Source: Ancylobacter novellus (GTDB taxonomy: Bacteria; Pseudomonadota; Alphaproteobacteria; Rhizobiales; Xanthobacteraceae). From it: 64,000 nt of DNA. Both the position numbers and the translations under genes were made by a program. Where the stretch lies: contig QFQD01000003.1 in NCBI GenBank assembly GCA_003241485.1, forward strand, positions 57,364 through 121,363, written 5' to 3'. The notes below the pieces were generated by a model, which saw only the letters and a program-made list of their open reading frames with translations, ran no database searches and was not told the origin of the DNA. Shown here one piece after another: positions 17,281-27,223 of this stretch. Within the stretch, counting starts at the first letter, position 1, and the number at the start of each line of letters is the position of its first letter.

Positions 17281-19164
17281 ATGCGACTGATGGAGAATGA
17301 AAACAAGACTCCCGCCAAACGGGTGTTCAAATTCGATATCCTGTACTTCATCGCGGTTTTCTTCGCCGTTCTGCTTATCCGGGATTTTCTGGTTGGCCAG
17401 AACCACGTGAAGGTCATTCCTTACAGCGAGTTTCAGAGCCTGGTTGAAAAAGACGGCGTCACCGACCTGGTGGTCGGGCCGAACCAGATCACCGGTGCCT
17501 TTAAGCAGCCCGTCGACAAAGACGCGCCTCAGCATTTCTCGACGGTTCGCGTCGATCCTCAGATCGCCGATGTCCTGATGCGCCGGAGTATTTCCTTCTC
17601 CGGGCAACCGGCGCCCGGCCTCTTCGAAAACCTGCTGTCGTGGCTCATGCCGGCGGCGATGTTCGTGTTGATCTGGATGTTTTTGTTGCGCCCGATGATG
17701 GCGGGGCAGCACGGCGGTCTGATGAGCATCGGTCGCAGTCGCGCCAAGGTCTATGCCGAGAAGGGTGTGAAGGTGACATTTGCGGATGTCGCGGGCGTCG
17801 ATGAAGCCAAGCAAGAGCTCGCCGAAGTCGTCGGATTTTTGAAAGACCCAGCGACCTATGGTCGGCTTGGCGCGCGGATCCCCAAGGGTCTGCTCCTCGT
17901 CGGACCGCCCGGAACGGGTAAGACGCTTCTGGCGCGTGCCGTCGCCGGGGAATCGGGTGTTCGCTTCTTCTCGATCACCGGCTCCGAATTCGTCGAGATG
18001 TTTGTTGGCGTCGGAGCCTCGCGCGTGCGCGACCTGTTCCAGCAGGCGCGCGAGCAGGCTCCGGCCATCGTCTTTATCGATGAGCTCGACGCGCTCGGCC
18101 GCGCGCGCGGCATCGATGTGCCGGGAGGCGGACACGACGAGAAGGAGCAGACGCTCAATCAGCTGCTCGCCGAGATGGACGGTTTCGATCCGAGCGTTGG
18201 GATCGTCGTCCTGGCGGCGACGAACCGGCCGGAGATCCTCGATCCGGCGCTGCTGCGGGCCGGCCGCTTTGATCGCCAGGTTCTGGTCGATCGTCCTGAT
18301 CGTCAGGGCAGAATCGACATTCTGAACGTGCATCTGAAGAAGATCAGCGTGGCACCCGAGCTCGACGTCGCGGCGATCGCGGCGCTCACACCGGGCTTTA
18401 CCGGCGCCGATCTGGCCAATCTCGTCAATGAGGCCGCGCTTGTCGCCACGCGCCGCGGCGCGAGCGCCACCGTCCTCGACGATTTCACACAAGCCGTCGA
18501 GCGCATCGTCGCCGGACTTGAGAAGAAAAGCCGGATCCTTATTCCGCGTGAGCGCGAGATCGTCGCTCATCACGAGATGGGACATGCGCTTGTTGCCATG
18601 GCGCTGCCACAGACCGACGTGGTCCAGAAGGTCTCGATCATCCCGCGTGGTATCGCGGCCCTAGGCTACACATTGCAGCGGCCGACCGAGGATAGGTTCC
18701 TCATGAGCCAGTCCGAGCTGCAGGATCGCATGGCGGTTCTGCTGGGCGGTCGGGCTGCAGAAAGCCTGGTGTTCGACGAGATTTCGACGGGCGCAGCGGA
18801 TGATCTCGTCAAGGCGACGGACATCGCGCGCAACATGGTGGTTCGGTTCGGCATGTCGAAGGAGCTTGGGCAGGTCGCCTACGAGCCGGAGACGGGCAGT
18901 TTTCTGGTCGGCCAGACCCCGGTTTGGCACCCGCGCACCTACAGCGACGAGACAGCCGAAGCAATCGATCACATGGTGAAGGACCTGATCGAACGCGCCT
19001 TCCAAAAGGCCCACTCGATTCTTGAGCGCAACCGGTCGGTGCTCGACACCAGCGCGCGCGCGCTTCTTGTCCGCGAGACGCTCGGCCCCGACGATCTCGC
19101 CAAGCTGACCGTGGGTCTTGAGCGCGAGGCGCCGCCAAAGCCCGGCCTCGCTCTGGTCGAGTGA
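17281..19164 (+). CDS. ftsH: ATP-dependent zinc metalloprotease FtsH
   Basis: Membrane-anchored AAA protease that degrades misfolded or short-lived membrane and cytosolic proteins. There are two N-terminal transmembrane segments (about 17-35 and 118-138), Walker A GPPGTGKT (about 207), Walker B IVFIDELDALG, the second region of homology (TNRPEILDPALLRAGRFDRQ) and the zinc site HEMGH (about 428). Length 627 is full. ATG at 17281 and 17290 are both possible. It stands in a metal/stress cluster and not beside tilS and glmM, where the housekeeping copy usually sits, so it is probably an accessory stress copy. Confidence 0.93.
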   Translation: MRLMENENKTPAKRVFKFDILYFIAVFFAVLLIRDFLVGQNHVKVIPYSEFQSLVEKDGVTDLVVGPNQITGAFKQPVDKDAPQHFSTVRVDPQIADVLMRRSISFSGQPAPGLFENLLSWLMPAAMFVLIWMFLLRPMMAGQHGGLMSIGRSRAKVYAEKGVKVTFADVAGVDEAKQELAEVVGFLKDPATYGRLGARIPKGLLLVGPPGTGKTLLARAVAGESGVRFFSITGSEFVEMFVGVGASRVRDLFQQAREQAPAIVFIDELDALGRARGIDVPGGGHDEKEQTLNQLLAEMDGFDPSVGIVVLAATNRPEILDPALLRAGRFDRQVLVDRPDRQGRIDILNVHLKKISVAPELDVAAIAALTPGFTGADLANLVNEAALVATRRGASATVLDDFTQAVERIVAGLEKKSRILIPREREIVAHHEMGHALVAMALPQTDVVQKVSIIPRGIAALGYTLQRPTEDRFLMSQSELQDRMAVLLGGRAAESLVFDEISTGAADDLVKATDIARNMVVRFGMSKELGQVAYEPETGSFLVGQTPVWHPRTYSDETAEAIDHMVKDLIERAFQKAHSILERNRSVLDTSARALLVRETLGPDDLAKLTVGLEREAPPKPGLALVE

Positions 19165-19227
19165 TGCGGATCGGAAATTGCCGGATTGGCCTGCTCGACG
19201 GGCGCTCGCTGTTTATGGGAATCTAAG

Positions 19228-20214
19228 GTGCGCAGATCGTCCGTTGTCGTCGTTGCCGTATTGGTCGCCACCGCTGCGGCAGGCGCCTATGTCTATTGGC
19301 TCGGGACGCAAAACCGCGTGCCTGCGGGGTTGGCGCGGGTGAATGGAAGGATCGAGGTTGAGCGGGTCGACATCACCAGCAAATACGCCGGCCGTCTGGC
19401 TGAGGTGATGGTGGACGAGGGGGTCAACGTCAGCAAGGGCGATGTGCTCGCCCGGCTCGATACGAGCGAGATCCAGGCGCAGTTGACGGCGGCGAGAGCC
19501 GCCGTGCACCGCAGCCACCAGAACGTGGCCAGTGCTGAGGCGAGCGTTGCGTTGCGCGAGGCTGAGCTGAATCTCGCGCAGATTGAGCTCCAGCGTGTCG
19601 TCGATCTCATGCGGACGAATACCTCGACGCAGGCCGAGCTCGATCGGCGAACAGCACAGCGGGACATCTCAAAAGCCTCGCTGCAGACCGCGAAAACCGC
19701 CGTCGAGGATGCCAAAGCCTCGGTTCAGGTCGCCGAGGCGCAGGTTAGCCAAATCGAAGCCGCCATCGCCGACATGACCTTGAGGGCCCCGGTATCCGGT
19801 CGGGTCGAGTACCGTCTGGCACGAGCCGGAGAGGTTGTCGGCGCCGGAGGGCGCGTCTTGACCGTGTTCGACCTCTCGGATGCGCACATGACGATCTATT
19901 TGCCGACGGCATCGGCTGGTCGTGTGGCTGTCGGTTCGCAAGCGCGGCTCGTGCTGGATGGTCCAGGCGACTATGTCCTGCCGGCGATCGTGTCGTTCGT
20001 CTCCGCCGACGCGCAGTTCACGCCGAAATTCGTCGAGACGGCGAACGAACGCGAAAAGTTGATGTATCGCGTCAAGCTGCATCTCGATCCGGCCCTGGTC
20101 GCCTCCGAGCGGGGATATGTGAAGGCAGGCATGACCGGCGACGCCTATGTCCAGGTCACGGGCGATGCGCGTTGGCCGGACGAGCTTGCGCCGAGGCTGC
20201 CCAATGGAGGTTGA
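19228..20214 (+). CDS. HlyD-family membrane fusion protein (YhiI-like)
   Basis: Periplasmic adaptor anchored by one N-terminal helix (VVVVAVLVATAAAGAYVYWL). Two coiled-coil arms with several QTAKTAVEDAK-like heptads lie between the halves of a lipoyl/biotinyl-like domain (ITSKYAGRLAEVMVDEGVNV and MTLRAPVSGRVEYRLARAGE). A GTG at 19228 gives 328 residues; a TTG at 19186 is less likely. The 3' end overlaps the next ABC gene by 11 bp. With the two following genes it makes the YhiI-RbbA-YhhJ arrangement known from E. coli. Substrate unknown. Confidence 0.88.
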   Translation: MRRSSVVVVAVLVATAAAGAYVYWLGTQNRVPAGLARVNGRIEVERVDITSKYAGRLAEVMVDEGVNVSKGDVLARLDTSEIQAQLTAARAAVHRSHQNVASAEASVALREAELNLAQIELQRVVDLMRTNTSTQAELDRRTAQRDISKASLQTAKTAVEDAKASVQVAEAQVSQIEAAIADMTLRAPVSGRVEYRLARAGEVVGAGGRVLTVFDLSDAHMTIYLPTASAGRVAVGSQARLVLDGPGDYVLPAIVSFVSADAQFTPKFVETANEREKLMYRVKLHLDPALVASERGYVKAGMTGDAYVQVTGDARWPDELAPRLPNGG

Positions 20215-22969
20215 GCCCGCAGCAACCGTCAGCCTGTCGGGTGTCCATCATGCCTATGGGAAGGTGATCGCGCTTCGCGATCTCGCGCTTTCGATTGGAA
20301 CTGGCTGCAAGCTTGCCATAGTCGGTCCTGACGGGGTCGGTAAGTCGACGCTGCTCGGGCTCATCGCGGGCGTGCGGCGCATTCAGCGCGGCTCAGTGAG
20401 CGTGCTGGGCGGCGACATGGCGTCGGCCTCGCACCGCAATGAGGCCGCGCCCCGGATCGCCTATATGCCGCAAGGCCTCGGACGCAACCTCTACCCGACC
20501 CTCTCAGTGATTGAGAACATAGACTTTTTCGCACGGCTCTACGGCCAGCCGGCGGAACGGCGGCGGCGGCGCATTGATGACCTCATGCGGGTCACCGGGC
20601 TATTCCCCTTTGCCGACCGGCCGGCTGGAAAACTCTCAGGCGGGATGAAGCAGAAGCTCGGACTGTGCTGTGCGCTGGTGCATGATCCCGATGTTCTCAT
20701 CCTCGACGAGCCGACCACGGGCATCGATCCGCTGTCGCGCCGCCAGTTCTGGATGCTGATCGCGCGTATCCAGGCCGAGCGACCGGCCATGACGGTGATC
20801 GCGGCGACAGCCTATATGGAGGAGGCTGGCGAATTTGATCGCATCGTCGCAATGGATGATGGGGTGATTATCGCCGACGGCAGCCGGGCAGAGCTTCTCG
20901 CCCGTACCGGCTCCGCCACGCTTGAGCAGGCTTATATCGAGCTTCAGCGCCCGGAGCGGCGTGGTGCCCGCGCAGCACCGTCCGTGCCGCGTCTTGAGCC
21001 GGATGGCGGGCCGCCGGCCATCGTGGCCGAAGGCCTCACGATGCGCTTCGGCGATTTCACCGCAGTCGACCATGTGAGCTTCCGGATCGAACGGGGTGAG
21101 ATCTTCGGCTTCCTTGGCTCCAATGGCTGCGGCAAGACAACGACTATGAAGATGCTAACCGGGCTGCTGCCGGCGACGGAAGGACATGCCGAGCTCCTGG
21201 GAAAGCCGGTCGACGCGCGTGATATTTCTACCAGGACGCGGATCGGCTACGTCTCGCAATCTTTTTCGTTGTACGAAGAGCTCTCCGTGCGGGGCAATCT
21301 CGAGCTGCACGGGCGACTCTGTGGCATCGGCGGCAAGGAGCTTGTCCAACGCGTCGAGGACGCTCTCTCTCGCTTCGAGCTCACTGATGTCGCGGAAACC
21401 TTGCCGGACGCGTTGCCGTTGGGCATGCGCCAGCGGCTTCAGCTGGCGGCGGCGTGCCTGCATCGGCCGGATGTCCTCATCCTCGATGAGCCAACTTCAG
21501 GCGTCGATCCAGCGGCCCGCGACCGCTTCTGGAGCCTTCTGGTGGAGATGTCGCGACGCGACGGGGTCACCATCTTCATATCGACGCACTTCATGAACGA
21601 GGCCGAACGCTGCGACCGCATCTCTCTCATGCATGCGGGTCGGGTGCTGGCCGTTGGCGCGCCACACGACCTTCAGGTCGCGCGCGGCGCGGAGAGCCTC
21701 GAAGACGCCTTCGTCTCCTACTTGGAGGACGCGGCTGCGACGGGACCTCACACTGAGGCCGCCAATGGCGCGGCCCGGTTCGTTGAGCCCGCTGCGTCTG
21801 CTCTCGAAGACGGCTCCATCATGCCGCAGAGGCTGCGCCTGGCCTCTGTGAGACGGATCTGGACGTTTGCGCGACGCGAGGCGCTGGAGCTCAGCCGAGA
21901 CCGCATCCGGCTGGCCTTCGCGCTGCTCGGGCCGCTCCTGCTCATGGCTGCCTTCGGCTACGGGATTTCGTTCGACATCGAGGGCTTGCGCTACGCTGTA
22001 CTCGATCGCGACCAATCGCTGGAAAGCCGCTCGTTTCTCGACCAGTTCTCGAACTCCCGGTACTTCATAGAGCAAGCAAGGCTTGACGGTGAGTTCGAGA
22101 TCGATCAGCGCCTGCGCGCCGGCGAGCTGAAATTTGCCGTCGACATCCCGCCCGGCTTCGGTCGCGATCTGTTGCAAGGTCGCCGTCCTGAAGTCGGTTT
22201 CTGGCTCGACGGCGGCAACACGTTCCCCGCCGAAACCGCCCGCGCCTATATCCTGGGGACGATTCAGACCTACGCCGGCGAGCTTGCACGCGGCTCGCGC
22301 AGCGCCAATGGACCGCCAGCGGAGACGCTGCGGGTCGAGCCCCGGTTTCGCTACAATCAGGATTTCCGCAGCGTCTTCGCGATCACCCCCGGCTCGATCA
22401 TGCTGCTGCTAATCATCTTTCCCGCCATGCTGACAGCCCTCAGCGTCGTCCGGGAGAAGGAGATGGGCTCGATCGCGAACGTCTATGCGTCTCCCGCGAC
22501 CGTGAGTGAATATCTGCTCGGCAAGCAGCTCCCTTATGTCGCGATCGGGATCTTGAGCTATCTCAGCCTTCTTGTCTTCGCCGGCGGTGTCCTGGGCGTC
22601 GTGCCGAAAGGCTCAGTGCTGGCGCTCTCCGTGGCAGCCCTCGTCTATGTCTTCGCCGCCACGGCCTTCGGCCTGCTGGTATCGGCATTCGTTTCGACCC
22701 AGGTGGCCGCGATTTTCGGGACCGCCATCCTCACGGCGATGACGGGGGCCCACTACTCGGGGTTCTGGATCCCGGCATCCTCGCTCGAGGGCCCCGGGCG
22801 CATCATGGGCTTGTCGTTCCCTGCGCTCTGGTTCCAGACGATCAGCCTCGGGGTGTTCGCCAAGGGGCTCGATACGGCAGCCTTCACGCGCGAGCTCACT
22901 GTGCTGGTGGGTTTCGCGCTGGCGTTCCTGCTGCTCGCGAGGCTGTTGATCCGCAAGCAGGGAGCCTGA
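20204..22969 (+). CDS. Fused ABC transporter: two ATPase domains plus ABC-2 permease (RbbA-like)
   Basis: Single polypeptide of about 921 residues. ABC domain 1 has Walker A GPDGVGKST (about 41) and LSGGMKQKLGLCCALVHDPD. ABC domain 2 has Walker A GSNGCGKTTT (about 306), LPLGMRQRLQLAAACLHRPD in the signature region, and LDEPTSGVDP. The C-terminal 350 residues form an ABC-2 permease with six hydrophobic segments. The second signature is LGMRQ, where LSGGQ is usual. The ATG at 20204 overlaps the adaptor gene end; a start at 20147 would lie deep in it. The E. coli homologue RbbA was reported as ribosome-associated, but gene context here favours export. Confidence 0.88.
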   Translation: MEVEPAATVSLSGVHHAYGKVIALRDLALSIGTGCKLAIVGPDGVGKSTLLGLIAGVRRIQRGSVSVLGGDMASASHRNEAAPRIAYMPQGLGRNLYPTLSVIENIDFFARLYGQPAERRRRRIDDLMRVTGLFPFADRPAGKLSGGMKQKLGLCCALVHDPDVLILDEPTTGIDPLSRRQFWMLIARIQAERPAMTVIAATAYMEEAGEFDRIVAMDDGVIIADGSRAELLARTGSATLEQAYIELQRPERRGARAAPSVPRLEPDGGPPAIVAEGLTMRFGDFTAVDHVSFRIERGEIFGFLGSNGCGKTTTMKMLTGLLPATEGHAELLGKPVDARDISTRTRIGYVSQSFSLYEELSVRGNLELHGRLCGIGGKELVQRVEDALSRFELTDVAETLPDALPLGMRQRLQLAAACLHRPDVLILDEPTSGVDPAARDRFWSLLVEMSRRDGVTIFISTHFMNEAERCDRISLMHAGRVLAVGAPHDLQVARGAESLEDAFVSYLEDAAATGPHTEAANGAARFVEPAASALEDGSIMPQRLRLASVRRIWTFARREALELSRDRIRLAFALLGPLLLMAAFGYGISFDIEGLRYAVLDRDQSLESRSFLDQFSNSRYFIEQARLDGEFEIDQRLRAGELKFAVDIPPGFGRDLLQGRRPEVGFWLDGGNTFPAETARAYILGTIQTYAGELARGSRSANGPPAETLRVEPRFRYNQDFRSVFAITPGSIMLLLIIFPAMLTALSVVREKEMGSIANVYASPATVSEYLLGKQLPYVAIGILSYLSLLVFAGGVLGVVPKGSVLALSVAALVYVFAATAFGLLVSAFVSTQVAAIFGTAILTAMTGAHYSGFWIPASSLEGPGRIMGLSFPALWFQTISLGVFAKGLDTAAFTRELTVLVGFALAFLLLARLLIRKQGA

Positions 22970-22971
22970 CG

Positions 22972-24099
22972 ATGCGACGGTGGATGGAGAACGCCTTCCG
23001 TCTCGGCATCAAGGAGTTCGCGAGCCTGTCGCGCGACGTCGTGATGGTGGTGCTCATCGCTTACGTCTTCACCTTTGCTGTCTATTCCGAGGCGACAGCC
23101 ATGCGGACGGACGTCAATGATGCGAAGGTGGCCGTCATCGATGGTGATCGCTCGGCCCTATCGAGTCGGATTAAGGACGCGCTGCGGCCACCCTATTTTC
23201 GCCCACCGGCCGACATCGATCGCTCTAGCCTCGATGGCCTGATGGACAAGGGCGCCTTCGCCTTTATTCTGGATATCCCGCCTGGGTTGGAAGCCGACTT
23301 CCTGGCCGGTCGCAGCCCTGTCATCCAGCTCAATGTCGACGCGACCAGCATTTCTCTGGCCGGGGTCGGCACGGCCTATATTCGGGAGATAGTCGCACAG
23401 GAGACAACGAGTTTCCTCAAGCAAGCCCCTGCCGCAACGCTCGCTCCGGTCAACGCCGTGATCCGCGCCCTGTTCAACCCGAATCTCGAAGCGATCAGCT
23501 TCACGGCGAGCATGGGCGTCATCAACAACGTCACCATCCTCGCCATTATTCTGGTCGGGGCCGCGGTGATGCGCGAAAGAGAGCATGGCACGATTGAGCA
23601 TCTTCTCGTGATGCCAGTGAGCGCCAGCGAGATCATCGCCGGAAAGATCTGGGCGAACGGGCTCGTCATCCTTCTGGCGGCCGCCTTCTCGCTTCATGTC
23701 GTGGTCGAAGTCGTTCTAGGTACATCGATCGTCGGCTCGATCGAACTGTTTCTCGCGGGGGCAGCAATCTATCTCTTCGCCGTGACGTCGCTCGGCATTC
23801 TGCTCGCCACGGTCGCGAATTCCATGCCGCAATTTGCGCTCCTTTCCATCCCGGTATTTGTCTTGATGTTCCTGCTGTCCGGCTCCTTCACGCCATTCGA
23901 GAGCATGCCGCAATCGCTTCAGGTGATCATGGACCTCTCGCCGTCCACGCATTTCGTGCGCTTTGCGCAAGCGGTGCTCTACCGTGGCGCAGGCATCGAT
24001 GTGGTTTGGCGCGACCTTCTTATCATGGCCGGCCTCGGCGCGGCCTTCGTTGCGATTGCGCTCTATCGCTTCAAGGCCATGCTGACGCGCCAGTCGTGA
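22972..24099 (+). CDS. ABC-2 type permease (YhhJ-like)
   Basis: Inner-membrane permease of 375 residues, second transmembrane partner of the RbbA-like protein. It has one N-terminal helix (DVVMVVLIAYVFTFAVY), a large periplasmic loop, and five or six C-terminal helices with the ABC-2 motif MREREHGTIEHLLVMPVS. It starts 2 bp after the previous stop, so it is the last gene of the three-gene exporter operon. No drug or metal specificity can be read; the metal-resistance setting suggests stress-related export. Confidence 0.88.
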   Translation: MRRWMENAFRLGIKEFASLSRDVVMVVLIAYVFTFAVYSEATAMRTDVNDAKVAVIDGDRSALSSRIKDALRPPYFRPPADIDRSSLDGLMDKGAFAFILDIPPGLEADFLAGRSPVIQLNVDATSISLAGVGTAYIREIVAQETTSFLKQAPAATLAPVNAVIRALFNPNLEAISFTASMGVINNVTILAIILVGAAVMREREHGTIEHLLVMPVSASEIIAGKIWANGLVILLAAAFSLHVVVEVVLGTSIVGSIELFLAGAAIYLFAVTSLGILLATVANSMPQFALLSIPVFVLMFLLSGSFTPFESMPQSLQVIMDLSPSTHFVRFAQAVLYRGAGIDVVWRDLLIMAGLGAAFVAIALYRFKAMLTRQS

Positions 24100-24255
24100 A
24101 GCATGGCCATAGGTAGCATCGCTGCGTGCCAATGTGAGGCGTCCGCAAAGGCAAGTCGCGACATCACAGGGATTGGGCTGTTGCCCGCCGCGCAGACATC
24201 CCGTCGCTCGAAGCCTTCAATACGCGCGAGCGAAGATCTTCGCTGAGCGCTCGTG

Positions 24256-24286
24256 TCATCGTCCACCTCATCAATGTGGACGATGA
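24256..24286. repeat. Perfect 11-bp inverted repeat downstream of exporter operon
   Basis: TCATCGTCCAC and its exact complement GTGGACGATGA, separated by nine bases. No T-run follows, so it may be a factor-dependent terminator, an mRNA-stabilising hairpin or an operator for the downstream metal gene group. Confidence 0.5.
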
Positions 24287-24361
24287 ATCAGTCATCCGGA
24301 ACACTGAGTCTGGAGGAGGCATCGCGTGTAAAAACGATGCGCGCCCTAAGGATGCCGGTCC

Positions 24362-24375
24362 TTAATCGAGATTAA
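24362..24375 (+). promoter_or_regulatory. FNR-like box upstream of the His/Cys-rich gene and second metal ATPase
   Basis: TTAAT-CGAG-ATTAA followed by AG. It is a fully symmetric variant of the FNR box with G to A and C to T changes in the two half-sites. It lies about 125 bp upstream of the ATG at 24501. Confidence 0.45.
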
Positions 24376-24500
24376 AGATGCCTGACCAGACCATCGGCTA
24401 ACTTTAGACAATCACGAAGTGGGAGGGCATGAGCGGCATGAGGCGAAAGCGCCCTGCATGTAACCCTCTATCGTCATGCCCCCAAGCAGGAGCCATCGGA

Positions 24501-24743
24501 ATGACCACCACCTCTGTCGACCGGACCAAGACGACCCACGAGCATTCGGTTCCGAATGCCTCATCCTGTTGCGGGGGCCATGCTGGCGCAGAAGCCACGG
24601 AGAAAACGAATGCTCATGGCTCCTGCGGAAATCACGAAAGTGCGGCGGCGCCCGACACGGCCGTGCCCACGAGCGATCAAGACCATTCGGTCTCCAGCGC
24701 CGGTCATCATCCGAAGAAGTCCGGCTGCTGCAGCGGCAGCTGA
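24501..24743 (+). CDS. Small His/Cys-rich protein, probable metal binder
   Basis: An 80-residue hydrophilic protein with no signal peptide, rich in His and Cys: NASSCCGGHAG, AHGSCGNHES, SAGHHPKKSGCCSGS. Paired cysteines at both ends and eight histidines suggest binding of Cu or a similar thiophilic metal, perhaps as a chaperone or buffer. AGGAG lies 8 bp before the ATG. It precedes the metal ATPase GTG start by 71 bp, in a different frame, and is probably co-transcribed with it. I do not recognise a named family. The low complexity warrants caution, but the ribosome site and context support a real gene. Confidence 0.65.
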   Translation: MTTTSVDRTKTTHEHSVPNASSCCGGHAGAEATEKTNAHGSCGNHESAAAPDTAVPTSDQDHSVSSAGHHPKKSGCCSGS

Positions 24744-24814
24744 CAGCGCGATCCGTGAAAGAGTGGATGGTTGTAGGCGGGCATCCGCTCCGACTTCGAC
24801 AGGAGACGACGATT

Positions 24815-27223
24815 GTGACGACCATAACAGTTGACGTGGGGCAATTTTTCGATGTGCTCGATCCACTCGTGGTCGAAAAGCACCTGCGTCGGTTGCCAGG
24901 TGTCACCTCCGTCGCCGTCAACTTCGCATCCGGCACGGCTACGGTCAGTTTTGACGAAAGACGCATCAGTCTGGAAGCCATCCAGGCCGAGGTGAGCGCT
25001 TGCGGCTTCCATTGCCGCGGCGAGGTGGTTCCAAGGCATCAGTGCGTGCCGAACGAGACGACCGTGCCACCGGCGCATGCGGCAGCGCCGCATCACCATG
25101 ATGCTGGTTACCCGGGTCACGGGGCGCATCCGGCCGCCGGGACGCAGGACAAAGCGATGCCGATCTCCCACGATGCCATGGCCCATGAGATGGGTCATGG
25201 CGCGGGAATGGACATGCAGGGCATGGTCCGGGATATGCGCAATCGGTTCTGGGTCGCGTTGATTTTTTCGGTTCCGATATTTCTGCTGCAGCCGATGGGC
25301 ATGGATTTCCTGCGCATCGATCCGCCACTCGGTCTCGATCGTGAAATCCTGCTTTTCGTTCTCGCGAGTGCCGCGATCCTCTATCCGAGCTGGCCCTTCG
25401 TCGTCGCGGCGATCCGCGCGCTACGCAACGGCGTGCTCAACATGGCGGTATTGGTGCTACTCAGTGTTGGCACGGGCTACCTGTTCAGCGTCGGCTCGAC
25501 TTTTTTCTTCAAGGGCCAGCAGTTTTACGAGGCTGTTGCTGTTCTGCTGGTATTCATCCTCCTCGGACATTGGCTTGAGATGCGTGCACGAGCAGGCGCG
25601 TCCGAGGCAATCCGTCAGCTCATGGACCTCGCGCCGCCCAAGGCCACAGTGCTCAGGGGCGGTGCCGAGATCGAGATCCCAACCGCCGAGGTCCTACTCG
25701 GCGATACGGTCATTCTGCGTCCCGGCAACAAGATCCCTGTGGACGGCGAGGTTTTCGAAGGTCGCTCTGACGTCGATGAATCGATGTTGACGGGCGAGTC
25801 GATGCCGGTCTCGAAGAAGCTGGGCGACATGGTTATCGGAGCCACCATCAACAAGAGTGGCAGCTTGCGCTACAAGGCGACGAAGGTGGGCGCCGACACG
25901 GCCCTCGCTCAAATCGTAAAGCTTGTCCAGGAAGCGCAGAATTCCAAAGCGCCGGCGCAGCTTCTCGCCGATCGGGCCTCACAATGGCTCGTGCTCGCGG
26001 CGATCCTGATCGGTCTCGTCACCTTCGCGGTTTGGTATTTCTGGATCGGTCAGACCCTCCTCTTCGCGCTGACGCTGACCATCACCGTCTTTGTCATCGC
26101 CTGTCCCGATGCACTCGGACTCGCCACGCCGATGGCGGTAATGGTGGGAACCGGGCTCGGCGCTATGAACGGCATCCTGTTCAAGAACGCTTCCGCGCTG
26201 GAAGATGCGACCAAGCTCGACGTCATCGTTTTCGACAAGACCGGTACACTGACCATGGGCCAGCCGCGCGTGGTCGACGTGATCGCGGCAGGCTACGCGT
26301 CGCCGGATGAGGTGCTGCGCATCGCGGCCGCCGTCGAGCACGGTTCGGATCATCCCCTCGCGCTGGCGATCATCGAACGCGCTGAAGGACTCACGGTGCC
26401 GGACGCGCAGTCGTTCCTCAATCTCGAGGGGAAAGGCGCTCGCGCAGAGATCGAGGGTCAAACGACGTTTCTCGGCAACCGCCGGCTCATGGACGAAGAA
26501 AAGATCGGCCTTGACGAACTCGCCGATGCGGCAGAGCAGTTGAAGGGCGCCGGCCGAACCGTGGTTCACGTGGCCCGTGGTGGCCGCCTTCTGGGCCTCG
26601 TCGCGATCGCCGACGCGCCGCGCCCGACCGCCCAGGCGACTGTAGCCAAGCTGCGCGAGGGTGGCGTGCAGGTCGCCATGTTGACCGGCGACAACGCCGG
26701 CACAGCGAAGCGAATTGCCGCAACTCTTGGCATCGACATGGTGCTCGCCGATGTACTGCCCGGCCAGAAGGCGGCGAAGATTCAGGAGCTGCAGGCTCAA
26801 GGCCACAAAGTCGGCATGGTTGGCGACGGCGTCAACGACGCTCCGGCGCTCACGCAGGCCGACGTGGGGTTCGCCATCGGTGCGGGAACGGACGTCGCCA
26901 TCGAGAGCGCCGACGTCGTGTTGATGAAGAGCGATCCATACGACATCGTCGGCGCCATCGAGCTCTCCCGCGCGACCCTGCGCAAGATGCATCAGAACCT
27001 GTGGTGGGCCGTGGCCTACAATGTCATCGCCTTCCCGCTCGCAGCGGGCGTGCTCTACCCAATGCTCCTGAGCCCTGAAATCGCCGCTCTCGCCATGTCT
27101 GGCAGCTCGGCTCTGGTGGCGATCAACGCACTGATGCTGAAGCGCACAAGGCTGGCCGGCATCACGCACGGTACCAGAGTCCAAAGCAGTCCGACGGAAA
27201 CCGCGGTTGAGGCAGCGGCGTGA
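24815..27223 (+). CDS. Heavy-metal P1B ATPase with CPD motif and degenerate HMA domain
   Basis: P1B-type ATPase of 802 residues. The GTG start follows AGGAGA by 8 bp; longer upstream starts would read through the His/Cys-rich gene in another frame. The N-terminus folds like an HMA domain (HLRRLPGVTSVAVNFASGTA) but has no CxxC. A His/Met-rich linker follows (about 85-135, with HHHDAGYPGHG and MGHGAGMDMQGM). The membrane motif is CPD (about 430) where Cu pumps have CPC and others CPH. DKTGT (about 474) and GDGVNDAPA are intact. Cu or Ag export is likely from overall likeness, but the CPD motif leaves the metal uncertain. It overlaps the MFS gene by 4 bp. Confidence 0.9.
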   Translation: MTTITVDVGQFFDVLDPLVVEKHLRRLPGVTSVAVNFASGTATVSFDERRISLEAIQAEVSACGFHCRGEVVPRHQCVPNETTVPPAHAAAPHHHDAGYPGHGAHPAAGTQDKAMPISHDAMAHEMGHGAGMDMQGMVRDMRNRFWVALIFSVPIFLLQPMGMDFLRIDPPLGLDREILLFVLASAAILYPSWPFVVAAIRALRNGVLNMAVLVLLSVGTGYLFSVGSTFFFKGQQFYEAVAVLLVFILLGHWLEMRARAGASEAIRQLMDLAPPKATVLRGGAEIEIPTAEVLLGDTVILRPGNKIPVDGEVFEGRSDVDESMLTGESMPVSKKLGDMVIGATINKSGSLRYKATKVGADTALAQIVKLVQEAQNSKAPAQLLADRASQWLVLAAILIGLVTFAVWYFWIGQTLLFALTLTITVFVIACPDALGLATPMAVMVGTGLGAMNGILFKNASALEDATKLDVIVFDKTGTLTMGQPRVVDVIAAGYASPDEVLRIAAAVEHGSDHPLALAIIERAEGLTVPDAQSFLNLEGKGARAEIEGQTTFLGNRRLMDEEKIGLDELADAAEQLKGAGRTVVHVARGGRLLGLVAIADAPRPTAQATVAKLREGGVQVAMLTGDNAGTAKRIAATLGIDMVLADVLPGQKAAKIQELQAQGHKVGMVGDGVNDAPALTQADVGFAIGAGTDVAIESADVVLMKSDPYDIVGAIELSRATLRKMHQNLWWAVAYNVIAFPLAAGVLYPMLLSPEIAALAMSGSSALVAINALMLKRTRLAGITHGTRVQSSPTETAVEAAA

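Noticed and set aside
17200..18585. Long minus-strand open frame opposite ftsH
   Set aside because: FtsH on the plus strand has every family motif; the opposite frame has none.
24476..24814. N-terminal extension of the second metal ATPase over the His/Cys-rich gene
   Set aside because: The GTG at 24815 has an ideal AGGAGA; the extension has no conserved sequence and overlaps a better-supported small gene in another frame.
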